A stretch of DNA of 64,000 bases from assembly GCA_029207755.1 (NCBI GenBank), contig JARCOQ010000005.1:55393563-55457562 (forward strand), given 5' to 3'. The notes under the pieces are model-generated. The model saw only the letters and a program-made list of their open reading frames with translations, searched no databases and was not told the origin of the DNA. The stretch comes from Chamaea fasciata. Lineage: Eukaryota; Chordata; Aves; Passeriformes; Sylviidae. Below are positions 1 through 10,157 of the stretch, one piece after another (within the stretch, counting starts at the first letter, position 1; every line of letters begins with the position of its first letter). A program made the position numbers and the translations under genes.

Positions 1-175
1 CCACTCCTTGTGTGGTATCCCCTTCAGGCCCTTCATCATCTCCAAAACCCTACTTTGGACACTCTCTAACAGCTTTAGGTCTTTCTTATATTGTGACACC
101 CAAAACCACATACAATATTCAAGTGAGGCCGTCCCAGCCCAGAGCAGGACAATCCCCTCACTGGCCCTGGTAAGA
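1..175 (-). mobile_element. CR1: CR1 LINE fragment (internal 3' region), cut by window edge
   Basis: The sequence reads like the reverse complement of the CR1 region about 0.6-0.8 kb from its 3' end (the CCTTCATCATC and TTTGGACACTCTCTAA motifs, and the GAGGCCGTCCCAGCCCAGAGCAGGACAA-type stretch). It continues beyond the left edge of the window. Confidence 0.7.
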
Positions 176-2292
176 TCATTATCATGATGGAAAAGGATTT
201 TTGGCTTGTTTGTCAAGTTCTGAAAGCTTTGCAAGAACTTCCCTTCAAGAAAGAACTCCATCTGTTTCTACACCTATTTGCAGGTGAAACGTGGGGATTG
301 CCTGTGTTATCCCTGTGCTGCCTGAGGCAGAAGCTGGAGGCCGATCCAGGAGAACCAAGGCCTCTCAGAGCTTGTGTAGTTCACAATTACAGTTACAAAA
401 TACCTCCCCAAATCCTACTGACATCACACATTTACCTGTGTATTCAGATATGCTTCCTAAATAATGCCCTCTGAGGAGGAAAACCAGGGAACTCATTCCC
501 CAGCCTCATCACTTCAGAGGGGTTACACTGTATGAAATCAGTACCTCAGCAATGAGTGACCATTCACAGTGATTTTTCTCCAGAAAGTCACTTCAAACAA
601 AAGCATCAAATGTCAGTTTTAAGCTCAGAAACACACTTTTAAAAAGTAATGTAGGGCATTTGATTTCACAGTAATGCAACTCACCCTAAGTATTTCTACA
701 GAACATCTTTTTTTCCTCTAAAATGAAAAACAGACCAGCTGTCTACAATATACATATATTTTTTAATACACCACAAAGCCTTTTACTTAAACCAAGTTTG
801 TGAAAACGTTTTTCAGTTTGAAATCTTTTGCAGACCTCTAGGTACTCTGAGATTCTATAAATTAATTATTTGCTTACTATTTATGCAGAAACCTGTAAGA
901 TACCCCTGTAATTTAAAAATCTTAATTTCTTACCTTTTCAGCAATGGTAATGATACTGCTTTCATTACAAATTGCCATCATAAAATCATAGATTCATAGA
1001 GCATCCTGAGCTGGAAGGGACCCACAAGGATCACTGAAGCTCTGCACAGCATAGTCTCAAGAATCACACATCTTAATTCTACTTCTCCAAAGAAATTTAA
1101 ATAATGGTTAATGCAATAAAATATCATATGGAATTGATGGCAGATGATAGCTCGGTCTGTTGTATCTTCTGTTTATTTCCAGTTCCTCACAACAGGTATG
1201 TCACAACCTAATACAAACATTTGTACATCGAACAATAAAAAAATGCCAACCATTTTTACCTTAGTCTGGACTCTTTTATTTCTTCTCACTTGTAAACAGG
1301 AGTTACTGAAGAAACTGAAATCACAGCAGCTATCATTGCTCCCTTCTTGCTTTTCCCATAATGACAAAGCTCCGTGTTTTAAATCAGTCTCCATCAAATT
1401 GTTCTCTTTGTGATTTAAACCTGACACTGCAGTTAATCTGATCCAACCTGTGCCCCTCTGTGAATAAAAGCCTGGGCTGATTGATGATTTTTAGGGTGAG
1501 CTGGTTGGAATCAAGTCCCAGGTTGTTTTATCATGTTCCCTAGCAATGACACAAACCAATTTGAGCTGAACTGGGAAGCTGATGCTCTATGAAATCTTTG
1601 AGGACTTTACACCAGCACAACATGTTTGGCAATTAGGCTGAGCAGCATTGCAAGCTCATCCCTTGGGGTGCCTCATATGCTTTGCTTTCCTTCCTTCTGT
1701 TTCTTATTCTTTTTCAAAAGCACAGCTGCAGCTTTAGCTCACCTGCTCTGAACATGAACTGTCTAATGACAGTAAATCCAAGGTAATTCCCGGTGTTATT
1801 GAGAATCTCAGCAGTGCCCCTGAGCACCACACTCACAACTTCCTTTTAGCACTCAGAACTCAAATGTTGAAATGAGCATTTCTAGGTAGTCCTGTCTCTG
1901 TTTACACCCTAATCCTCTATAGACCCCTTAGATATTCCATCAGCAAAATGCTGCAGCTGGAGTAGCCTCAGCTTGTGATATTAAAGGCACTGACCTCGAC
2001 TGTCTTTTATTCAAGTATTCCTGACAGACTCCACGGGGAAATATCTAATCCTTAGTCTCAATTCCTTATTTTCTTTACTTTTCTTATGAGAATGATAAAG
2101 CAATTCATATTTTAAAAAATGCAGACACAAATTTTACTAAAGTGAAAGATTTAAAAAAAAAAAAAACAGAGGAGCAACGCCAGCCTTAAAACAATAAAGC
2201 CACAGTGGGTTTGGAATTAAAAACAAACAAACAAACAAACCCCCCCAAAAATAACCATAAAAGAAATCTTTAAATCAGCTTTTCTTTTTTAA
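176..2292. other. No gene seen (left part)
   Basis: Apart from the CR1 3' end near 1000, this stretch is unique AT-rich sequence with only short unrelated open frames (the longest is about 96 codons). A short A run is at 2152-2166 and (AAAC)n at 2223-2241. DYRK4 would be expected on this side by human synteny, but no kinase sequence was found. Confidence 0.6.
978..1042 (-). mobile_element. CR1: CR1 3'-end fragment
   Basis: AATCATAGATTCATAGAG followed by GCTGGAAGGGACCCACAAGG is the inverted CR1 3' terminus with its octamer tail. Only about 65 bases remain. Confidence 0.65.
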
Positions 2293-2715
2293 TCATGGCA
2301 TCATAGATTGGCCTGGGTTGGAAAGGACCGTAAAAGATCACCTTATTCCAAACCCCCTGCATCGGCAGGGACACCTGCCACTATCCCAGGTTGCTCCAAG
2401 CCCCATCCAACCTGGCCTTGAACTCTTCCAGGGATGGGGCAGTCACAGCTTCTCTGGGCTACCTGTGCCAGGGCCCCACCACCCTCACAGGGAACAATTT
2501 CCTCCTCATATCCCATCTAAACCTGCTCTCTGTCAGTGTGAAGCCATTGCCCCTCGTCCTGTCACTCCAGGCCCTTGTCAAGAATCTCTCTCCATCTTTC
2601 CTGTGGGCTCCCTTCAGGCACTGCAAGGCCACAATGAGATCACCCCAAAGCCTTCTCTTCTCCAGGCTGAACAATCCCAATTCCCTCAGCTTTTCCCCAC
2701 AGGAGGAAAACCAGT
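2293..2715 (-). mobile_element. CR1: CR1 LINE 3' fragment
   Basis: About 420 bases of inverted CR1 3' end. It begins with the ATGGCATCATAGATTGG tail and GGTTGGAAAGGACC, and runs to the GCTTTTCCCCACAGGAGG segment. Open frames across it are by-products of the repeat and also recur in the other copies of this window. Confidence 0.88.
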
Positions 2716-5042
2716 TTGACATGAACGTGCCAGTGAACCATTTAACAGAAAAGGCATATGACAAATGTAATCAGAACAAGTGAAAAAATACAGGAGTGAA
2801 CTTCAGCTCTGTAAGTGAACTAATTGTGACCAGAAAAAGGAAAAAAAATCAACCAAACAACACAAACAATAACAACAACTGAAAAAAGAAGTAAGTCTGT
2901 GGCTTCCCAACATTTTCAATTAGGCTCATGAAAGAAATCACCTCTCTCTCCAAACCTCACTTCACTTATAACCTCAGTCATCACAATGGCAATTACATGG
3001 CTCCTACTAAAAAAATATAAAGACAGTACTATCCATAGGTTTTTGAACAGAACTAAAATCAGATCTATTTATTACATGGAAATATGCAAAGACAGGATGC
3101 AACCTCCAAGCATATCCCTGTGTCTACATTTTCCTGTAGACCAGCTCTGAGTGTTTTGAATGGCTCTGTCCTCTTGCAAGGGCTGTATGTAAAGACCAGG
3201 GATTTTGTTTAGGGAGGTTGGATGGCCTTCTGCTGGAATCTACTTTTAGCTTTCGCAAGATGTCTACATTTAGCTGCATATGCTAAAAGCCAGTTTTCAG
3301 GAATGCTGCAGGCAGTTGAGCATTTCAGGAATGCAGGCACATGCCTGGTGCAGTGACTCACTGCTGTCCACTTCTTCCCACTCCCAACCAGAGAAGAGCA
3401 CTGGAAACTCCTGGGATTCAGGTTGCTGTCTGCATTTCACATGCTGTGTACTCAGATACATCTTGAATAACATGCTTGGCCTCCTTCTCTCCAGGCTAAA
3501 CACCCCAGTCACTCCCCACAGGACTCACTCTTTAGGTATCTATCTCAGTATCTGCATACGCTGAATTTTAATACAGTAATCTCAATATATTGACAATAAA
3601 GGAGCCAAAAAGGCCATGCCTGGCACATGTGTATTGCTGTCATTAATTAAATAGTAGATTTCAAGTACATATTTTGCCTCACTTTCTCTTTGGGGAGGAG
3701 GAATTTGTCAGAAATCATCCCCCAGTGGTGTTTGAGGGAAAAATATGTATTTATTGAAAGAGCTTTCCTATTATTTGTAGAAAATATTTTAATAGTGCTC
3801 TGCTAACGTGCATTATAGATTCTCAGAATACTAGGGAGACTTCATAGGAGAACTGCTTCATACACATTACTGTACAAAGAATAATTAAAGTAGAGGATCT
3901 CAAGCAGCGGCTTCAAATCTAAACAATTCTGTGACAGTGATATTGCAGTGTCACTCTCACCACACCAACCCTGTGTTTTCAGGTGTTACCACAGCCTCAT
4001 CTCACTCTTTGCACAACACTACTCTTTTTACATCCTGTGTGAGACCTCCCTGCAAACTAATATCATCATCAGGACAGTAATAAATCATATCACATGTTAA
4101 AAAATGCAAAATTTGATCATAAATCAATTTTTTCCTCTGTACACTCTTTATTTCTTCTGTGTAGAGGAGCTACTGCAATATGTGCTGGGTAATGTGTCTC
4201 TGGAATGATATGGATGAAAATTTGGGAGTTAGGCAGTGTTCCCACTTAGGAACAGGCTGTGATGTGTGGAGGACAGAATGCTTCCCATCAACTTCAATAA
4301 CACACCTCCCCACTCTTTTGGGAGCAGCTGGAAAAATCTGCCTCCAAATTTCTTTGGCAAGAAAGATGAATCAAAGCAAAGGAGGAGAGGAGAAGGAGGA
4401 GGAGATCTCAGAGAAGCTCTAAAGGGGACACAGCTCAGCAGGGGATGTGCTCTCCATTATCACTTATTATTGCAACCTCACTGGGGCTAATGAAGGTACA
4501 GTGCGCAAAGGTTATGGACGAGGAGAATCAGACTTTTTTCCATACACAACCCTCCACCCACATCAGAGGTAGAAAACACATGTCCTACTGGCCATGATTC
4601 TTCTTAAAATGATCACTTCCAAACTATTCAGTGCTACATATCTCTCTTGCTGGTTTGAATGTTCCCAGGATCTTTGGCAGCTCTCCACATTTGGGGCTCC
4701 TCTGCAGGTAGCCTAACTGCAGCCAACTCTGGGTAAATATATCTCATCTGCCATTGATTTATGGGCAAGATTCAACCTTCCTAGAACAGGCTTTGTGCAG
4801 GTGGAAATGCAGGTGGAATGGGTGGGAGCACCAGAACCAATCCACGTGGCAGGAAAATGAGCTTAAAAGGGTTCCACTTATGATCTTTCTCTCAAGAAAA
4901 ACAGCTGGCCTGCCTTCCCAAAACCTGACAGTAGCTTCATGGTTACATCTCCACAGCCATGTGAACACAGCCAAAGGGAACATTTTTTGCAAGGGAATTG
5001 AGTTCTACCTAAAATCACTGCAGGACTTCTAGATGTGATTAG
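2716..5042. other. No gene seen
   Basis: Unique sequence with one CR1 scrap at 3472-3532. Open frames near 3280 and 4180 (80-94 codons) show no recognisable domain and no splice context that would make them exons. Confidence 0.55.
3472..3532 (-). mobile_element. CR1: Short CR1 fragment
   Basis: GCCTCCTTCTCTCCAGGCTAAACACCCCAGTCACTCC is the inverted CR1 segment that normally reads through the SLERRRLW-like stretch. Both flanks are unrelated. Confidence 0.6.
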
Positions 5043-5155
5043 ATTGTTTACAAGGGCATGGAGTGACAGGACAAGTGGGAAAGGCTTAAAATTGACAGAG
5101 TAGGATTAGATTGCATATTATGAAGAAATTCTTTCCTGTGAGGATGGTGATGAGT
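5043..5155 (+). mobile_element. CR1: CR1 fragment
   Basis: Diverged forward CR1 (the GGAGTGACAGGACAAGTGGG stretch through GAAGAAATTCTTTCCTGTGAGG). It lacks the 3' terminus and stops about 50 bases before an inverted CR1 copy. Confidence 0.7.
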
Positions 5156-5208
5156 ACTAAAACACTGTAACCATGTGTGAGGACACAGCAGGTTCATCAT
5201 AATACTCA

Positions 5209-5475
5209 GAGAATCGTAGAATGGTTTGGGTTGGAAGGGTCCTTAAAGTCCATCCAGTTCTACTCCCCCACCATGGACAGGGACACCTGCCACTATCCCA
5301 GATTCCTCAGAGCCCCGTCCAGCCTGCCCTTGAACACTTCCAAGGATGGGGCAGCCACAGCTTCTCTGGGTAACCGGTGCCAGGGCCTCAGCAGCCTCAC
5401 AGAGACAGTGACTGCACCACCCTCCTGCACAGCCCATTCCAATGTCCAATCACCCTTTCTGTGAAGAAGTTCTTC
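5209..5475 (-). mobile_element. CR1: CR1 LINE 3' fragment
   Basis: Inverted CR1 starting at the octamer tail (GAGAATCGTAGAATGG) and GGTTGGAAGGGTCC, ending near GTGAAGAAGTTCTTCC. With the preceding forward fragment it forms a head-on pair. Confidence 0.85.
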
Positions 5476-5654
5476 CTGAAAACTGGCCAATTGCCACCTG
5501 TCTTCAATACAGGGAAGCACCATAGCATTCTAAGTTCCTGGGAAGTTCCATTTCTGCCTCCATCTTCTAGGGCTTATGTAGTTCTCCTAACTTTGTTGTC
5601 CTGAATGCATTACTTTTCCTGACTTAGATATGCTGGGGAAATCACAGAAAAAAA

Positions 5655-6140
5655 GGATAAGGCTGGAAGGGACCGCCTTGTTCCACCTCCCTGTTTCAGC
5701 AGGGCCATCCCAGAGCCAGGATTGTGTCCACACAGTTCTGTAATATCCCCAGTGAGGAGACTCCATACCGTCTCTGGACAATCTGCTCTGTCCTGGTCAC
5801 TGCCCAGGACAGAAGTTCTGCCTCATGTCCAGGTGGAACCTCCTGGGATCAGTCCCTGCCCGTTCCACTGGTGCCATTGCTGGGCCCCCTGGAGCAGAGC
5901 CCGGGCCCTGCTCGGAGCCCTCCCTGCAGACAGGGACACCCAGGGCTGAGGGCCCCTCTCAGCTGGGGCTCCTCTCGAGGCTGGACAGCCCCAGCTCCCT
6001 CAGCCTTTCCCTGTCAGAGATGCTCCAGGCCCTAAATCATCTCTGCAGCCTCCACTGGCCCTGCTCCAGGAGCTCCCTGTCCCTCCTGTGCTGAGGAGCC
6101 CAGGACTGGACAGAGCGCTCCAGATGTGCCTCACAGGACT
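5655..6140 (-). mobile_element. CR1: CR1 fragment of a second subfamily
   Basis: An inverted CR1 of a different type from its neighbours. It has GGCTGGAAGGGACCGCC, the block GACAGAAGTTCTGCCTCATG, and CCAGGACTGGACAGAGCGCTCCAGATGTGCCTC near its 5'-ward end. The same type recurs at 14556-15345. Confidence 0.75.
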
Positions 6141-6621
6141 GTGTAAGATTTGTTCATTCCTACATTTTTTTGACTTACAGGCTACTCTGTTCCTATGAAA
6201 TAGTGACAAAGACTGAAGCAGCTGAACCCCACTCACAAATTGAGTGAAAAAATCAACATGACTTTCACCCAGGGAGGGGCTAACTTATGCTCAGGAAAAA
6301 TTATAGCAAACATCTGGAAAAGAACTGTATGTTAAAGCTTATAACTAAATTAACTGATGCAAGAAATACCTACTAACACTATAAGTCACTGATCTGTGAA
6401 AATGCATTAGAGTGAGGCTGTGTTGTTGATAATACTTGACAAAAGTTAAGAAGGTTGAGGCTTATTAAATTCCCTTTTGTTTTTCTGTTCTTGATATTTT
6501 GCTCACACTTGTCATCTGACCCTTTGATATGTAAACACAAGTGATAGCCACATAGCTCTACTGCACTGGAATGGCAACTTGATGTTACTATGCCCTCTAA
6601 TGTTGACTTTGTACATAGGTA

Positions 6622-7213
6622 CATGTTGCAGCAGCTCTTTCTTAGAGGGTAGAAATGAGCCAAGACACAGACTTCTTGTTCACCACAGCATGAAAAGGGT
6701 CCTGGTTTATTCCTCTTTACACCTCAGCCATCCTGACTCCAACTATTCATTAACTGCCTGCAGCAAGTTCCTACTACAGGTTTCCCTTACAGCCTCTGAC
6801 TGCTGGTTATTTCCTGCTGAACTATGACTGCGTGTATTAGTTTGCAGACTCTGAATGCAGGATTTTACCCAGCTAGAGTGAGACTGCAGGTTCCAACAAC
6901 AGGCTCTAACTGCAGACCCAGACTGTTGCTCACAACAGCAATCCTCTCCCCTCAGGATCCTTCTTCATCCTCACATTCACAACCATCCATAATCATTCTC
7001 CCCTCCGTAGCTAACCCACTCCCTTTTATCACACTTATCTTTATTGGTTATAGCTGTGACTCATCAGGAGTGAGGCTGTGTTGCATAATTAACACAGCTG
7101 TTACTTATCAGGGACAAGGTCACCTGTATTCCCTTCTCCTACAGCTACAGACTTTTAACATTCTAAAAAATATGCACCTATTTACTAACAGTTACGCTGG
7201 GATAGGCTTCACA
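6622..7213 (-). mobile_element. Candidate solo LTR of an endogenous retrovirus
   Basis: Read on the minus strand this segment has LTR-like order. CCAATAAAG and then GATAAAAGGG (plus 7030-7021) would be U3 promoter elements. A block of imperfect repeats around CTGCAG follows, then GGAATAAACC (AATAAA at plus 6711-6706) as poly(A) signal, and then GTGGTGAACAAGAAGTCTGTG near the 3' end. No gag, pol or env sequence flanks it, so it would be a solo LTR. The termini are not fixed: a CA end near 6622 and a start somewhere in 7150-7213 are guesses, and no target duplication was found. The family was recognised only by general resemblance to passerine LTRs. Confidence 0.4.
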
Positions 7214-7720
7214 AGGTATTTCTGAAAGAATTGCCTGATTTTAACTCTTCAGAATCTTCACCTCAATGAATTCTGCAAAGATAATAAAATGAAAGCAAGA
7301 TTTACACAGACTTACTGGAAGTAAAAAAAAAAAATTCTAACACCCAAGTAGATCTCTCATCTGTTCAAGGAGGTAAACAGAAAGAGAATCTGTCATCTTT
7401 GGCTCTACAAGATGGTCTATCACCAAGCAGATAAATATCATTTGGGTTTCAATCAGTTCTATTTCTCATGATTTCTTTGTACATTGGAGTACTTTAAGTG
7501 TGCTCAAGGGCTGTCAGTATGAAAAAGAATTTGGTGAAGGAATTGAGATGTCTGAGCATTCAAGAGAGCTTTAATACTCTAAGGACCATATAGACTCTTC
7601 TATACACTCAAGGCCAGTTAAGTCCTTCCATGCTCTTATTCAGTTGAGGCTAGAAAAAACTAACCTTTGAGTTACATTCAAAAACAATTAAAAAAAAAAA
7701 ACCCACCAAAAAAACCACCC

Positions 7721-7745
7721 AAAACAAAACAAAACAAAACAAAAC
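7721..7745. repeat. (AAAAC)5 simple repeat
   Basis: Five perfect AAAAC units inside a longer A/C-rich tract (7688-7760). Confidence 0.9.
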
Positions 7746-7862
7746 AGAACAAAAAAACCCCAATGCTTCAAATCTTCATTTAAATGTACACAAGTGTTGT
7801 AAATATTGGGGGTGTGAGGACAGATTCAGCACAGCAGAAACAGCCTTGACCAAAAAAAGTTC

Positions 7863-7879
7863 TTTTTTTTTTTTTTTTT
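7863..7879. repeat. T17 homopolymer
   Basis: Seventeen T on the plus strand. Read on the minus strand it is an A-tail directly after a stretch (8060-7880) with an ORF-like look. Confidence 0.9.
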
Positions 7880-8617
7880 ATCACAGCTTTTTGGCTTCCT
7901 CTCAAGAGAACGTCGTCACACCTGAGTGGCGATAGACCAGAAATTCTTTGTAAGCAGCTGGACGAAGTGTTTTAAATGCAAAGAGCAAGGTTTTGTACAG
8001 AGGGTCACCAGAAGTGGTAACATCCTGTTTACATCTTTGTGGCTTGCACTGATACGCTTCAAGTCTGTTGGGTTAATGAAAGCTAGGACAAGAAAAGTGC
8101 TCTGACATGAAAGGCAGAATAAATTTATCTGCTTAGAGCAAATCACACTCAACCCCTCTGCTGAAAATTAAAGAGCAGTTGATGGAATTCCTGCTGCAGC
8201 TGATCTCAGGAAATGGCATTTGGGCATTTTTGTTTCTATTAGGCAAATAATGGGAGCAGATTTGTTTCCCTTATTGAATCCCATGTCTTTCAGTAAGCAG
8301 TAAGATACATCTTTATTATTTAGCCACTTTAAAGATACAGATTTTCATATTAACAGAATATCTGAGAATAACCAATACAGACCTGGGAAATGAAGGTTTT
8401 GGACCTTTCCAATTACAGAAGGAAAAAATCAAACCCTTAAGAGTTTCTGAATCAAAACTAAATTCTGTTTTCTTCAGAAATAATGAAAGCTGGAACACTG
8501 ATCTTTGCCTTACAATAACCTGACTGATAATGCATCAAGAGCAAACAGACAACCAATCTGCAAGGAATCAGTGAAACCATTAACAGAAGGTTTTGCAAAG
8601 GCATAGGTACCACCTGA

Positions 8618-9417
8618 AAGATGAGACGTCATCCAGAGGGACCTGGACAAGTTCCAGAAGTGGCCCATGGGAATCTCATGGGGTTTAACAAAACCAGGTG
8701 CTGGTGCTGCACCTGGGTCAGGACAACCTCTGGGATCAATCCAGGTGGGGATGAGCAGAGGGAGCTGCCCTGGCAGAAGGACTTGGGGGTGCTGTGGGTG
8801 AGAGTTGGCCCTGCCCAGCCGTGTGTGCTGGGATCCAGAGCCCCAGGGCAGCAGGGGAGGGGGGATTCTGCCCCTCTGCCCCGCTCTGCTGAGACCCCCC
8901 GGCAGGGCTGCATCCAGCCCTGGGCCCAGCACAGCAAGGACAGGGAGCTGCTGGAGCCAGGCCAGAGCAGGGACACCAAGGGCATCAGAGGGATGGAGCA
9001 GCTCTGCTGGGAGGAAAGGCTGAGGGAATTGGGATTGTTCAGCCTGGAGAGGAGAAGGCTTTGGGGTGATCTCATTGTGGCCTTGCAGTGCCTGAAGGGA
9101 GCCCACAGGAAAGATGGAGAGAGACTCCTGACAAGGGCCTGGAGTGACAGGACAAGGGGAAATGGCTTCACACTGGCAGAGAGGAGGTTTAGGTTGGATA
9201 TGAGAAAGAAATTCTTCCCTGTGAGGGTGGTGAGGCCCTGGCACAGGGTGCCCAGAGAAGCTGTGACTGCCCCATCCCTGGAAGAGTCCAAGGCCAGGCT
9301 GGATGGGGATCTGAAGAATCTGGGATAATGGAAGGTGTCCCTGCCCATAGCAGGGGGTTGGAACTGGACAATTTTTAAGATCCCTTCCAACCCCAGCCAT
9401 TCCATGATTCTATGATA
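8618..9417 (+). mobile_element. CR1: CR1 LINE, about 800 bases with intact 3' tail
   Basis: This is the longest single uninterrupted forward CR1 in the window. It starts in a diverged end of the reverse-transcriptase region (CATCCAGAGGGACCTGGACAAG), runs through the common 3' UTR and ends in CCATTCCATGATTCTATGATA. Apparent open frames of 230-296 codons on both strands lie inside it and should not be called genes. It sits between the RAD51AP1 3' end and the LTR-bearing region. Confidence 0.92.
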
Positions 9418-9784
9418 GTCCTTTGTTAATGCAATTCCCTGATTGACGAGTAATACAGGGAGAAATGGATCTGCAGCCATCCTCTGTAATCAATAGGTTT
9501 AGATAGGAAATTACTGACACTGTGGATTAGTAAAAGCTCAGTTTCATTAATCAGTAGCAAACACTTCACTGCTTTACGAAACTCCCTACCTTAGCATGGT
9601 ACCATGATCCTCAATGAAGCCCCAGGAGCTCCAAGGAAATTCCTCATTGTCTGAGCCTGACTAATGCTGCTGACTTCCAGTAAGAGCATACACAGGCAAA
9701 AATATCTGCCAGGCTGCAACCAACAATTAAAGTGACCTTCAAAATTAATAAATTCAAGGAATACAGTTAGATATTATAAAGTAT

Positions 9785-9790
9785 TTTATT
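9785..9790 (-). terminator. RAD51AP1: Candidate poly(A) signal of RAD51AP1
   Basis: AATAAA on the minus strand lies about 370 bases downstream of the RAD51AP1 stop codon at 10158-10160. It is followed in the transcript direction by A-rich sequence. No better canonical hexamer was noticed closer to the stop. Cleavage position is not determined. Confidence 0.5.
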
Positions 9791-10157
9791 TTAGTTTGTT
9801 TTTTTTTTAAAAAAAACAACATTCTAAAATACATTTCCCTGTTATCCATACTGCCATAGTGCTGTATAGACTATGTTAATGCCAGGAGTTTAGGTATTAA
9901 AGAATTAAAATTATCACAAACCAACATCTCTAAATATAATACATCAAAAAGCTGGTGGCTTTGGTTAAATAACATTATTCTTCAGTAGCACTTAAAGATG
10001 ACTCGCAATTAGCAGAATAAAAACTCACCCTAACACCAGACACATCCATAACAAGAGTCCTCCAAAATGGATGATTCCAGGATGCTGACCACCCTGTTTA
10101 TCAGGAAAAACTCTTTCCACAGTCTTTTCCTCTGTGTGGCACTTTGTGACTGACCAT

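Larger units (their letters stand above)
7214..8617. other. Intergenic, A-rich tracts, no gene supported
   Basis: Contains A/C-rich low complexity (7680-7765) and the T17 run. A minus-strand segment 8060-7880 is open in one frame (ending YKEFLVYRHSGVTTFS) but matches nothing I recognise. Confidence 0.5.

Noticed and set aside
4180..4490. Overlapping open frames of 74-80 codons
   Set aside because: Low-complexity Glu/Lys/Gly-rich end and no homology recognised; likely chance.
8510..9480. Long open frames (up to 296 codons) on both strands
   Set aside because: The whole stretch is a CR1 element; the same peptides recur in the other CR1 copies and no protein domain is present.
1..9700. Search for DYRK4, expected left of RAD51AP1
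   Set aside because: No kinase motif or DYRK-homology sequence was seen on either strand.
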